A DNA stretch of 64,000 nt from RHLJ01 sp965212165 (GCA_965212165.1 OZ243096.1:3162001-3226000), one strand, 5' to 3'; shown: positions 8,055-16,818, counted from the first letter of the stretch. Translations and numbers: made by a program. The notes: generated from the letters alone by a model not told the origin.

Positions 8055-9461
8055 ATGAAAAGGCTATTCATTCTTCTCTTTTTCTTACCTATTTCCCTTT
8101 CGGCACAAGAAAAATATTTCCACGAGCTAAAAGGGATGGAAGATTCTACTAGGACGTCGCATTTGTTTTATAGAGTATTCGATTCAGATTCTAGATTTGA
8201 GTTCACAAATCATATCTATCATTTAAACCCTAACGAAGGGATCGATTCAATTTATTTTCGTGATGAAACTCTAGAACCTAGTGATAAGAATTACTGGGAT
8301 AGTTTTTATCCTTATCAAGGAATTTTAGAATACAGCTTCTTAAAAAACTCTATTGATAATCCTTTTTTTACCCAATATACTGCCTTTGCCCCACCATCAG
8401 AATTTTTTAGGCGGTATGAAGTTTTTGATTGGAATTCTAAAAAAATAGCTAGTGGAGGAGATCCACATATTGCGATCTATTCGCCTTCCATAATATTTAG
8501 TAGAGCTATTCTTTCTCAAAATGGACGAGCTGTAGTATTTAATATTGATACAATTCCAGATATTGAATGTTGTATATTTAGTTTAGAATTATTAGATGAG
8601 AGTGATGATTATAAACTAGTTAGTGCAAATATACGTTCTGAAAATCCGATTAATGGCGATCTCATAGGAACAAGAAATGATTCCCTTTTCCTTTTTAATA
8701 AAGAATTAGTCTTAAATTCAACACTAGAAAGTCCTTTTGCTATAGAGTATGAAGAAAGTCATCAATATTTTAATTTTTATTTCAATTCAGATCGATCTTT
8801 TTATATAAGAAATAAAAAAGCACCATTATCTATTCCTGGATATATACAGCAAAAACATTTTTCAGATTTATATAGAGTATACCTCGAAAATGACGAACTG
8901 AAAATAAACTTAGTTAAAGATGAGGGTTCTTTTTTTACAGTGACAAATGATCCGTCTAACAGTGACTTGTTGTATATATCGGATTACAATAAGGTATTAA
9001 CATCTGAAGATTACGGACTAAACTTTAGTCAGTTTTTAGAAATGGATTCTCTTATAACAGGCCTCTACAAAAAACCAAATTCTGATATTCTATATGTACT
9101 AACAACCGACGAACTTTTTGAAGTAAATACCATAACACTAGAAAAGAACTCCCTCAAAAAACTTCCGGTTTCCAATGAAACACCTATAGAAGTTCCGAAC
9201 TCGATTACGCTTCATCAAAATTATCCCAATCCCTTCAACCCAAATACTACTATTTCGTTTGAGTTGAATAATCCTGCTGAGGTAACCTTAACGGTGTTCG
9301 ATGCCTTGGGAAGAACAATTACTACTTTGTTGAATGAGCAAAAACCAACAGGTTTTCACCACGTTGACTTCGATGCCTCAAATCTTTCAAGCGGGATTTA
9401 TTTTTATAGGCTTGAAGCGGGAGAGTTTTCACAAACAAAAAGGTTAACTTTGATAAAGTAA
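8055..9461 (+). CDS. secreted protein of unknown function with C-terminal YPNPFNP sorting domain
   Basis: ATG 8055 is chosen because it opens a clean signal peptide (KRLFILLFFLPISLSAQ); an in-frame ATG 33 bases upstream would put charged residues before it. The middle 330 residues match no family I recognise and are rich in Asp/Ser/Tyr/Phe. A segment near residues 290-350 (LLYISDYNKVLTSEDYG) resembles sortilin/BNR-type 'event log' beta strands, but weakly. The last ~80 residues are a type IX-type sorting domain: HQNYPNPFNPNTTISFEL, a GRTITTLLN strand, ASNLSSGIYFYRL and the basic end KRLTLIK. It is probably exported to the surface or released. A rhodanese lipoprotein gene follows 22 bases later. 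Confidence 0.72.
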   Translation: MKRLFILLFFLPISLSAQEKYFHELKGMEDSTRTSHLFYRVFDSDSRFEFTNHIYHLNPNEGIDSIYFRDETLEPSDKNYWDSFYPYQGILEYSFLKNSIDNPFFTQYTAFAPPSEFFRRYEVFDWNSKKIASGGDPHIAIYSPSIIFSRAILSQNGRAVVFNIDTIPDIECCIFSLELLDESDDYKLVSANIRSENPINGDLIGTRNDSLFLFNKELVLNSTLESPFAIEYEESHQYFNFYFNSDRSFYIRNKKAPLSIPGYIQQKHFSDLYRVYLENDELKINLVKDEGSFFTVTNDPSNSDLLYISDYNKVLTSEDYGLNFSQFLEMDSLITGLYKKPNSDILYVLTTDELFEVNTITLEKNSLKKLPVSNETPIEVPNSITLHQNYPNPFNPNTTISFELNNPAEVTLTVFDALGRTITTLLNEQKPTGFHHVDFDASNLSSGIYFYRLEAGEFSQTKRLTLIK

Positions 9462-9483
9462 AACTAAATTTAGCTCATTCGAC

Positions 9484-9897
9484 ATGAAAAACATTTTTGT
9501 TGTAATACTTCTTCTTACACTTTCCATCTCTTGCGCTCAAAAACCAGATTCCAATCAAAGTGAACAAACAGAAGCTATCTCTGTTGATCATGTTGATATC
9601 ACTGTATCCGACTTCAATACAACATTTGTAACACCAGATTCCAATACGGTAATTTTAGATGTTCGAACTGATAGAGAATTTGAAGCGGGAGCGATACCTA
9701 ATTCTGTTCAGCTTGATTTTATGAGTCCAGATTTCAAAGATAATGTCTCAAAACTAGATCCGAATAAAACCTACGTTGTTTACTGCCAGTCTGGAGGACG
9801 TAGTACAGCCGCTTCAAAAATCATGACCAAAGAACTTGGCTTTAAAGATGTAAAGAATTTAGAGGGTGGTTATTCCACTTGGAGTAAATCGGAATAA
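9484..9897 (+). CDS. rhodanese-like domain lipoprotein
   Basis: 137 residues: a lipoprotein signal with lipobox SISC (Cys17), a short linker, then a single rhodanese domain (residues ~40-137). The domain shows VILDVRTDREFEAGAIPNS and the active-site loop CQSGGRST, with Cys101 ready to carry a persulfide. Such envelope rhodaneses handle sulfane sulfur or act as sulfur carriers; the donor and acceptor are unknown. It follows the sorted secreted protein closely and may share its transcript. pckA begins about 290 bases downstream behind its own regulatory region. Confidence 0.85.
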   Translation: MKNIFVVILLLTLSISCAQKPDSNQSEQTEAISVDHVDITVSDFNTTFVTPDSNTVILDVRTDREFEAGAIPNSVQLDFMSPDFKDNVSKLDPNKTYVVYCQSGGRSTAASKIMTKELGFKDVKNLEGGYSTWSKSE

Positions 9898-10003
9898 ATT
9901 TTCACTTTTTTTATTTTTTTTTAAAAATTGTGAAAGTTCTTGTGGAACCGCTTTTCCAAATCACATGAATTGATTTACAATTCACGCTCAAGCTTTTGGA
10001 GCA

Positions 10004-10025
10004 TGGAATATTTATTAATATTCCA
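10004..10025. promoter_or_regulatory. perfect inverted repeat upstream of pckA (candidate operator)
   Basis: TGGAATATT-TATT-AATATTCCA has 9-bp perfect arms with a 4-base centre and lies 165 bases before the pckA start in a 292-base intergenic region. There is no U-run after it, so it is not a simple terminator for the rhodanese gene. Its size and symmetry suit a dimeric repressor or activator site. The binding protein is unknown. Confidence 0.4.
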
Positions 10026-10189
10026 AATCAAATCCTTTGGCTTCGATTTTTCATATAATCTTCACTTTCAAAAGGGATTTTTAGGTGGATTCATGATTTA
10101 GCATTAATAAAATTTGTGATCTCATTAATCCCCAAAAACGGTTTAACTCACACCAAATCTCACTTACAGAGGTTACAATCCCTAGATAG

Positions 10190-11845
10190 ATGCTTACCTT
10201 AAAAGGACCCTATAAACCAATACAATCAGGAGCTATGAAAGCTGACTACGACGTACATCCAAGAAGTAATATTGGCTTGGATTACTTAGGCCTAGAAAAT
10301 AATTCGGAAGTATACTGGAATTTAAATCCATCTGAACTTTACGAACACGCCATTCTCCATGGCGAAGCAATTTTAACAAAAGACCATGCCCTTCTTGTTC
10401 ATACAGGAAAATTTACTGGTCGTTCACCAAAAGACAAGTTTGTTGTAGAACAACCCTCAATACAAGATGATATTGATTGGGGCCCTGTCAACCAACCTAC
10501 ATCGAATGAAGTTTTTGATAAACTTTTTGATAAGGTGACTGAATACTTATCCGACAAACGTCTTTTTGTGAAAGATGTATTTGCTGGAGCTGATGAAAAA
10601 AATCGACTTAACGTTAGAGTTGTAAGTGAAGTAGCATACCATGCTCTCTTTACACATAACATGTTTATTCGTCCGAATGATGAAGAACTAGCTAACCATA
10701 TTCCAGAATTTACAGTATTAGCTGCGCCTTTCTTTGAAGCAGATCCGATAATTGATGGTACAAGATCAAGTACATTCATTATCGTTAATATGGAGAAGAA
10801 AATAATTCTTATCGGTGGTACAATGTACTCTGGTGAAGTAAAGAAAGGTATTTTTGCGGTAATGAATTACCTACTTCCTAAAAAGGGAGTGATGGCTATG
10901 CATTGTTCTGCGAACCATGATGAAAATGGCAAAACTGCAGTTTTCTTTGGTCTTTCAGGAACTGGTAAAACTACTCTTTCTGCTGATCCTGATAAAACAC
11001 TTATTGGTGATGATGAACATGGTTGGAGTGATGAAGGTGTTTTCAACTTTGAAGGTGGTTGCTATGCAAAAACCATCAATCTCTCTGAAGAAGGCGAGCC
11101 TATGATTTATGCAACTACTAAAATGCCAGGTACCATCCTAGAAAATGTAGTTCTTGATAATAATCGTGAGCCAGATTTTGATGATGTAAGTCTTACACAA
11201 AATACCAGATGTTCGTATCCGATCAATTTCATACCTAATGCAAGTGAAACTGGTACTGGAAATCATCCTGAAAATATAATTTTCCTTACTTGTGATGCCT
11301 TTGGAATTTTACCTCCAATCTCAAGACTAACTCCAGAACAAGCTATGTATCACTTTATTAGTGGTTATACAGCCAAAGTTGCTGGAACAGAACGGGGTGT
11401 TACTGAACCTGAAGCAACATTCTCAGCTTGTTTTGGCTCTCCATTTATGCCGTTGCATCCATCAGTATATGCAGAATTACTTGCTGAAAAGATTAAAAAA
11501 CATGATGCTAAAGTTTGGTTAGTTAATACTGGCTGGACTGGCGGTGTTCATGGTGTTGGATCTAGAATGAAATTGTCTTTCACTAGAAAAATGCTAGCGC
11601 ATGCTATTGATGGCGACTTAGAAAATGTGGAATATGTAAAAGATCCAGTTTTTGGATTCCAGATTCCAATTAGTGTTGAAGGTGTTCCATCTAAAATTCT
11701 GATCCCTCGTTATACTTGGGAAGATGCTCACGAATATGACAAAAAAGCTCAACAATTAGCTAAAATGTTTGTGAAGAATTTTGAGCAATTCAAAGATAAT
11801 TGTAGTGCTGAAATACTTAGTGCTGCACCAAGAATACTCTCTTAA
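10190..11845 (+). CDS. pckA: phosphoenolpyruvate carboxykinase (ATP)
   Basis: Converts oxaloacetate + ATP to PEP + CO2, the entry step of gluconeogenesis. The 551-residue protein has the kinase-1a loop GLSGTGKTT (254-262), the metal-binding DDEHGW (274-279), the FEGGCYAK segment, and NTGWTGGVHGVGSR. The PEPCK-specific arginine region GKFTGRSPKDKF is at 73-84. The annotated start gives about 15 residues more than usual; ATG 10235 (before KADYDVHPRS) would give the family-typical 536. AGGAG lies only 2 bases before that ATG, so the start is undecided. An intrinsic terminator follows. A 22-bp palindrome upstream may mediate carbon-source control. Confidence 0.96.
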   Translation: MLTLKGPYKPIQSGAMKADYDVHPRSNIGLDYLGLENNSEVYWNLNPSELYEHAILHGEAILTKDHALLVHTGKFTGRSPKDKFVVEQPSIQDDIDWGPVNQPTSNEVFDKLFDKVTEYLSDKRLFVKDVFAGADEKNRLNVRVVSEVAYHALFTHNMFIRPNDEELANHIPEFTVLAAPFFEADPIIDGTRSSTFIIVNMEKKIILIGGTMYSGEVKKGIFAVMNYLLPKKGVMAMHCSANHDENGKTAVFFGLSGTGKTTLSADPDKTLIGDDEHGWSDEGVFNFEGGCYAKTINLSEEGEPMIYATTKMPGTILENVVLDNNREPDFDDVSLTQNTRCSYPINFIPNASETGTGNHPENIIFLTCDAFGILPPISRLTPEQAMYHFISGYTAKVAGTERGVTEPEATFSACFGSPFMPLHPSVYAELLAEKIKKHDAKVWLVNTGWTGGVHGVGSRMKLSFTRKMLAHAIDGDLENVEYVKDPVFGFQIPISVEGVPSKILIPRYTWEDAHEYDKKAQQLAKMFVKNFEQFKDNCSAEILSAAPRILS

Positions 11846-11860
11846 TTGTTGGAGTGTGTA

Positions 11861-11894
11861 AAAGCCCGTTTCAGAAATGAAGCGGGCTTTTTTT
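11861..11894 (+). terminator. intrinsic terminator of pckA
   Basis: AAAGCCCG (11861-11868) pairs with CGGGCTTT (11883-11890), followed by a T-run. It lies 16 bases after the pckA stop. Confidence 0.85.
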
Positions 11895-11927
11895 ATGTAC
11901 GTATATTTTTATTCTTTACTTTTCAGG

Positions 11928-13007
11928 ATGTTGAAAAAAATAACCATCCTCAGCTTACCCATATTAATAGTTCTCTATACAGTTAAATGTGTGGCACAGC
12001 CAATTATTTTAGAGATTCCTATTCCAAAGAAATACGAGGTATTAAAAACTCCGAATCCGATTTTAATTGACGGTTTAGTGAATGAAAAAAATTGGGAGTT
12101 CGCAAACTGGACGGATTTCTTTATTGATATTGAAGGTGACAAAAATCCACGTCCTTATTATGATACTCGAGTTAAAATGCTTTGGGATGAAGAGTTTATC
12201 TACTTCTATACAGAACTAGAAGAAGAACATATTTGGGGAGATATTACCGAAAGAGATGCCGTTATTTTTAATAATAATGATTTCGAAATTTTTATCAAGC
12301 CTAATCAATCACAACCATACTATGCTGAGTTTGAAGTAAATGCATTAGGAACTCTTTGGGAGCTATTTCTTGCTAAACCCTATCGTAGAAACGGTCCTGT
12401 ATTAAATCAATGGGATGTGAATGGAACTCAGATTGGTATAGACATTCAAGGAACATTAAATGACCCATCTGACGTAGATAAAAGTTGGAATATCGAGATT
12501 GCAATTCCAATACAAGCAATTAATGATATCGACCGTGGTAGCCAAATAAAAGAAGGCTCAATGTGGAGGCTTAATTTTTCACGTGTACAGTGGAAACATC
12601 AAATAGAGAATGGAATCTATTCCAGAAAACAAGATTCATCTGGTAAATTATTACCCGAAAATAATTGGGTTTGGACTGAACAATCTGCAATCGCAATGCA
12701 CCGCCCAGAACATTGGGGATATTTATTTTTCACTGAAGAAGAAGTATTGACTGAACGTCTCAACTATATCGATGATTTTGAAATCGAATATCAACTACTG
12801 TTTTATTTATATAGAAAAGTATTAGATAATGATTCTACAATTGAATCTTCATTCAGTAATAACAATATGGTTCAATTTAGTGTAAATGGACTCAATCTAA
12901 CCGCAAAAAAATCAATGACAAATCTCGGATTTGAATTAACAGTAACTAATCCATCTAAAGGATCCATTTCTGTTAACCAAGATGGTTATGTAATTACTCA
13001 ACAATGA
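11928..13007 (+). CDS. secreted carbohydrate-binding family 9 (CBM9)-like protein
   Basis: ATG 11928, preceded by CAGG, opens a signal peptide (LKKITILSLPILIVLYTVKCVAQ) and gives 359 residues; upstream in-frame ATGs lie inside the pckA terminator. Residues ~35-250 have the CBM9/DOMON-like pattern: PNPILIDGLVNEKNWEFA, TRVKMLWDEEFIYFYTELEE, DNDFEIF-type strands and MWRLNFSRVQW. In this family such domains often bind sugars or sit beside glycoside hydrolases in secreted proteins. The stop overlaps the ATG of the next gene (ATGA), a GHL10-like hydrolase. The two are thus translationally coupled, which supports a shared role in glycan handling. The ligand is not predictable. Confidence 0.75.
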   Translation: MLKKITILSLPILIVLYTVKCVAQPIILEIPIPKKYEVLKTPNPILIDGLVNEKNWEFANWTDFFIDIEGDKNPRPYYDTRVKMLWDEEFIYFYTELEEEHIWGDITERDAVIFNNNDFEIFIKPNQSQPYYAEFEVNALGTLWELFLAKPYRRNGPVLNQWDVNGTQIGIDIQGTLNDPSDVDKSWNIEIAIPIQAINDIDRGSQIKEGSMWRLNFSRVQWKHQIENGIYSRKQDSSGKLLPENNWVWTEQSAIAMHRPEHWGYLFFTEEEVLTERLNYIDDFEIEYQLLFYLYRKVLDNDSTIESSFSNNNMVQFSVNGLNLTAKKSMTNLGFELTVTNPSKGSISVNQDGYVITQQ

Positions 13008-14068
13008 AAAATTTATATTTACTTTTCGCATTATTACTAACTCCAATATTTAGTTTTTCACAAACAAATGATACTGACTACACTGGTTTTACATTTGCAG
13101 CATGGACAGGTGGTGGCATTGCAGATTCAGAAGAAGAATGGAAATTAGAATTAGAAAGATTATCAGACTATGGATTAACAGATTTATACTTAGGTGCTGG
13201 AAAGGAGAAACTTGAGTTAGCTGCTTCTATTGCATCAAGATATGATATCAATATACATGCATGGATTTGGACATTAAATCGCCCGGGTGATTCAACAGCC
13301 GCAAAGAATCCTGAATGGTACGCTGTAAACCGTAATGGAGACAACTCTTGGGACTACCGTGCTTATGTTGATTATTACCAATGGCTCTCTCCTTTTTCAG
13401 ATGGAGCACGAGAATACATTAAGTCTAACATTAGAGAAGTGGCTACTGCAAAAGGTATTAATTCAGTCCATTTAGATTATGTTCGTTATGTTGATGTAAT
13501 ATTAGGAGCCGACCTCCAACCTAAATATGATTTAGTTCAAGATCGACAATTTCCTGAGTTTGATTATGGCTATCATCCTAATGCAAGAAAAGGTTTCGAA
13601 GAAATTTTTGGGATTGACCCAATGGATATGGAACACCCTGAACTAAGCACAGAATGGCTTCAGTTTCGTTTAAATGCAGTTACAAGTTTAGTTGATGAAC
13701 TTTCCGAAATTGCTCATCAAAATGATAAACTTATTACAGCAGCTGTTTTTCCTTTCCCTGAAATGAGTCGACAAATGGTTCGACAAGATTGGAGTAATTG
13801 GAAGCTAGATATAGCTTTACCCATGCTTTATCACAATTTTTATCGACAAAACTTAGAGTGGATAAAATTTTCAACCGAACAAGGTGTACGAGAAATTGAT
13901 GGAAGATTTGATCTTGTTGCAGGACTTTATATTCCATCTCTAACACCTACTGAATTAAAAATTGCAATAGAAAAAGCAAAAGAAGGTGGAGCAGTTGGGA
14001 TATCTGTATTTGATATTGGGGCAATGACAGATGATCACTGGGAAGTTATTAAAATCTTAAAAGATTAA
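13004..14068 (+). CDS. secreted family 10-like glycoside hydrolase (GHL10/DUF4015-type TIM barrel)
   Basis: 354 residues with a signal peptide (KNLYLLFALLLTPIFSFSQ). The barrel shows features of the GHL10-type putative glycosidases: NIHAWIWTLNRPGD, KNPEWYAVNRNGDNSW, and the strongly conserved GINSVHLDYVRYVD, where the Asp is a likely catalytic residue. DIALPMLYHNFY and GISVFDIGAM form late strands. The start overlaps the CBM9-like gene by ATGA. Tail to tail, it overlaps prfA by 4 bases, with no room for a terminator between them. The family assignment is by motif; the substrate is unknown. No susC/susD-type genes or sulfatases are nearby. Confidence 0.72.
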   Translation: MKNLYLLFALLLTPIFSFSQTNDTDYTGFTFAAWTGGGIADSEEEWKLELERLSDYGLTDLYLGAGKEKLELAASIASRYDINIHAWIWTLNRPGDSTAAKNPEWYAVNRNGDNSWDYRAYVDYYQWLSPFSDGAREYIKSNIREVATAKGINSVHLDYVRYVDVILGADLQPKYDLVQDRQFPEFDYGYHPNARKGFEEIFGIDPMDMEHPELSTEWLQFRLNAVTSLVDELSEIAHQNDKLITAAVFPFPEMSRQMVRQDWSNWKLDIALPMLYHNFYRQNLEWIKFSTEQGVREIDGRFDLVAGLYIPSLTPTELKIAIEKAKEGGAVGISVFDIGAMTDDHWEVIKILKD

Positions 14069-15144
14069 CCTTCAGCTAATTCATTTAGCTTTTCAAGATT
14101 ATCTTGAACTCTTAATGCTTTTATCACTTCACCTATATCTCCTTTCATAATAGAGTCGAGATTATAAAGTGTAAGATTAATTCTATGATCGGTACATCTT
14201 CCTTGAGGGAAATTATAGGTACGAATTTTGGCAGAACGATCACCAGTAGAAACCTGACTTTTACGATCCGCAGCTCGCTCTTTTTCTTTCTTTTCAAGCT
14301 CAATGTCATACATTTTAGCCCTTAGCATGGTCATAGCTCGCTCTTTATTTTGATGCTGTGACCGCTCTTCTTGACATTCAACTACAATACCTGTGGGCTC
14401 ATGAGTAATTCGAATGGCAGAATCTGTTTTATTTACATGCTGCCCTCCTGCTCCACTTGCTCTAAAAGTGTCGATTCTTAAATCGGCAGTATTTATGTGA
14501 ATATCAACATCTTCAACTTCTGGAAGTACAGCAACGGTCGCTGCTGAAGTATGTACTCTTCCCTGACTCTCAGTAGCTGGAACACGTTGTACACGATGTA
14601 CTCCTGACTCATATTTCATCTTGCCAAAAACTTCGTTTCCTTCTAAAGAGAATACAATTTCTTTATACCCACCTTTTTCAGAGTGATTAATGTTCATTAA
14701 ACTAATTTTCCAACCTTCACTCGATGCATATCTGTTATACATGTCAAATATATCACCAGCAAAAATTGCAGCTTCATCTCCTCCAGCGCCAGCTCTTACT
14801 TCAATAATTGCATTTTTTGAATCTTCTGGATCTTTTGGCACCAGCTTCATCTTAATATCATCCTCTAATTGAGTCAGTTCAACTTCAATCTCTTTATTCT
14901 CATCGCGCGCCATTTCAGTAATCTCTGGATCTTCATTCTCATCAATTAGCTCTTTATTTCCATCTTGACGGTTCTTGAGATCGGCCCACTTATCATAATC
15001 TTCAACTAACTCTTCTAGTTCACTTCTCTCTTTTGTGAGCTGAGTATATCTATCTTGATTATCGAACACAGCGGGGTCACTCATCGCTGTATTAACTTCT
15101 TGAAATCGAGATTTAATCTGTTTTAATTTTTCTTCTATATCCAT
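14065..15144 (-). CDS. prfA: peptide chain release factor 1
   Basis: Reads UAA/UAG and triggers peptide release on the ribosome. The 359-residue protein has the RF1 recognition motif PAT in RVPATESQGRVHTSA (189-191; RF2 would have SPF) and the catalytic GGQ in GAGGQHVNKTDSAIR (233-235). Gln235 is the usual target of PrmC methylation; prmC is not adjacent here, although in many genomes it follows prfA. The gene converges on the GHL10-like hydrolase with a 4-base overlap. The identification is secure. Confidence 0.97.
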   Translation of the reverse strand: MDIEEKLKQIKSRFQEVNTAMSDPAVFDNQDRYTQLTKERSELEELVEDYDKWADLKNRQDGNKELIDENEDPEITEMARDENKEIEVELTQLEDDIKMKLVPKDPEDSKNAIIEVRAGAGGDEAAIFAGDIFDMYNRYASSEGWKISLMNINHSEKGGYKEIVFSLEGNEVFGKMKYESGVHRVQRVPATESQGRVHTSAATVAVLPEVEDVDIHINTADLRIDTFRASGAGGQHVNKTDSAIRITHEPTGIVVECQEERSQHQNKERAMTMLRAKMYDIELEKKEKERAADRKSQVSTGDRSAKIRTYNFPQGRCTDHRINLTLYNLDSIMKGDIGEVIKALRVQDNLEKLNELAEG

Positions 15145-15218
15145 GAATGATGACTTAAACCTTACTTTCCTAAGTGTATTAAATTACAAAATCAATAATA
15201 GAGGAATATAGGATTAAG

Positions 15219-15230
15219 AATTTAGAATAT
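15219..15230 (+). repeat. left inverted repeat flanking the four-helix-bundle gene
   Basis: AATTTAGAATAT here is the exact reverse complement of ATATTCTAAATT at 15587-15598. The two copies bracket the four-helix-bundle gene at 13 and 10 bases from its ends. A second short block, GAATATAGGA (15204-15213), also has its complement TCCTATATTC at 15583-15592. Confidence 0.55.
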
Positions 15231-15243
15231 TCTTTCTATATGA

Positions 15244-15576
15244 CTATAACATTTTGCTTACCTCTGTTAAATCGAGAATTAAAACATCAGTATCTGCATA
15301 GCCTAAATCCTTAATTAAGATTAAATAGTATTGACATTCTTCTAAAGATCCTTGCGCAATATTATAAAACCTCGCTTTATCCTTATTTCCTCTTTTTTTA
15401 AATCCTTCAGCAATATTGGCCGCTATTGAAACAGCAGCCCTTCTAAATTGAGATGTTAAACCATAAATTTCTGATTTCGGAAAAGACTCGCTAATTCTAT
15501 ATGCGTTCAATACATATTGATGCGCTTTCTGCCATACTAATAAATCTTTAAAACTTTGAGCAGGATACCTATTCAT
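15244..15576 (-). CDS. four-helix-bundle protein (S23 / 23S rRNA intervening-sequence protein family)
   Basis: 110 residues with the family hallmarks SFKDLLVWQKAHQYVLNAYR, FPKSEIYGLTSQFRRAAVSI, AANIAEGFKKRGNKDKARF and AQGSLEECQYYLILIKDLGY. The family was first seen as ORFs in 23S rRNA intervening sequences and is now found as stand-alone genes in many Bacteroidota; its molecular role is unsettled. A strong AGGAGGAAT precedes ATG 15576. After the TAG stop the frame stays open for nine more codons (SYRKNILNS), which looks like the missing family C-terminus, so the stop may be a recent truncation. Inverted repeats flank the gene. Confidence 0.88.
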   Translation of the reverse strand: MNRYPAQSFKDLLVWQKAHQYVLNAYRISESFPKSEIYGLTSQFRRAAVSIAANIAEGFKKRGNKDKARFYNIAQGSLEECQYYLILIKDLGYADTDVLILDLTEVSKML

Positions 15577-15586
15577 AATTCCTCCT

Positions 15587-15598
15587 ATATTCTAAATT
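15587..15598 (-). repeat. right inverted repeat flanking the four-helix-bundle gene
   Basis: ATATTCTAAATT, the exact reverse complement of 15219-15230. It overlaps the complement block TCCTATATTC, which also carries the gene's Shine-Dalgarno (AGGAGG on the minus strand). Confidence 0.55.
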
Positions 15599-15628
15599 TC
15601 ATATTCGTATTTTATAAAGAAAAAAACG

Positions 15629-16789
15629 ATGTCCCGAACTTCTCTTTCAGCAAATATAAAACTCGGTTTTCTTGGCGCCGGCCAACTTGCACGCATGAGT
15701 GCCCTTCAAGCATTTAGATTTGGTATTCAAATCGCTGTCTTTTCAGATAGAAAAGAAGACGAACCTGTTCAGTTTATGACTCCCTATTCATATTCTGGTT
15801 CTTTTGACTCAGTAGATGATATGGTAGAGTTTGCAAGATCTTGCGATGTAATAACTCTTGAAAATGAATTTATAAGTTCAGAAATCTTACAAGAAGTTCA
15901 AGACAAAAGTGGGACTCCAATCTATCCATCTCCCAGAAGCTTTGCACTCATCGAGAATAAACTCATTGAGAAACAAACCTTCGAAAACGCTGGAATTCCA
16001 GTAACACCATATCGCTTAGTAAAAAATGAAGCTGATTTAATTGCATTTGGTGCTGAATTCGGGTGGCCGTATTTGCTTAAATCTTCAAAAGGTGGATACG
16101 ATGGTTATGGTAATTCTAAAGCAACAAACTTAGAATCTGCGATTAAGGGATTTCAAGATTTAGGTGGCGTTAATGGACATGATATACTTGCAGAAGCTTT
16201 TGTTCCTTTTACCAAAGAGTTGGCTGTTCAAGTAGCTAGAAATGAAACTGGAATAGTTGTTTACCCTTGTTGTGAAACGGTACAGGAACATCACATTTGT
16301 GTAGCAGTACTTTCACCCGCTCCAATAGAAGAAAAATATCAATTGAAAGCACAAGAATTAGCTGTAAAAGCAATTGAGGCTATTGATGGGAAAGGTATTT
16401 TTGCCTTCGAGTTCTTTCTAACCGAGTCTGGAGATGTACTTTTGAATGAGTCTGCTCCAAGGCCCCATAACTCAGGACATTATTCTATCGAAGGTTGTAT
16501 TAGTTCTCAATTTGAGAATCATGTACGATCCGTTCTTGGGCTTCCCCTAGGTTCAGCACAAATGACTTCCCCAGCTGTTGCTATGATCAATTTATTAGGC
16601 ACTCATAATAGACCCGCAGAAACTGATCTTATGAGTGAAGCTTTATCTATTGAGAACGGACATCTTCACGTATATGGAAAAGTACAAAGTAAAGTTGGTA
16701 GAAAAATGGCTCACTTTACTTTACTCGGGGATGAATTAGAGCCTACTTTTCTAAAAGCAAAAAAGCTTACTGAAAATATAGAGATTTAG
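15629..16789 (+). CDS. purK: 5-(carboxyamino)imidazole ribonucleotide synthase
   Basis: ATP-dependent carboxylation of AIR to N5-CAIR with bicarbonate, in de novo purine synthesis. The 386-residue ATP-grasp protein starts with GFLGAGQLARMSALQAF (residues 13-29). The central segment WPYLLKSSKGGYDGYGN is the ATP-grasp lysine/glycine loop, and FFLTESGDVLLNESAPRPHNSGH holds the metal ligands and the PurK-type PRPHNSGH. purE follows 29 bases later, the usual partner that takes N5-CAIR to CAIR, so the two form a small operon. The short intergenic space upstream carries the right repeat of the four-helix-bundle cassette. Confidence 0.96.
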   Translation: MSRTSLSANIKLGFLGAGQLARMSALQAFRFGIQIAVFSDRKEDEPVQFMTPYSYSGSFDSVDDMVEFARSCDVITLENEFISSEILQEVQDKSGTPIYPSPRSFALIENKLIEKQTFENAGIPVTPYRLVKNEADLIAFGAEFGWPYLLKSSKGGYDGYGNSKATNLESAIKGFQDLGGVNGHDILAEAFVPFTKELAVQVARNETGIVVYPCCETVQEHHICVAVLSPAPIEEKYQLKAQELAVKAIEAIDGKGIFAFEFFLTESGDVLLNESAPRPHNSGHYSIEGCISSQFENHVRSVLGLPLGSAQMTSPAVAMINLLGTHNRPAETDLMSEALSIENGHLHVYGKVQSKVGRKMAHFTLLGDELEPTFLKAKKLTENIEI

Positions 16790-16797
16790 TACCTTTG
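16790..16797 (+). promoter_or_regulatory. putative -7 promoter element before purE
   Basis: TACCTTTG fits the Bacteroidota -7 consensus TAnnTTTG and starts right after the purK stop, 22 bases before the purE ATG. No matching -33 TTG is visible, so an internal promoter for purE is only a possibility. Confidence 0.28.
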
Positions 16798-16818
16798 TCA
16801 CAAAAATAAATACATTTT

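Noticed and set aside
11877..11927. Upstream start of the CBM9-like gene
   Set aside because: It would lie within the pckA terminator hairpin and push the signal peptide inside.
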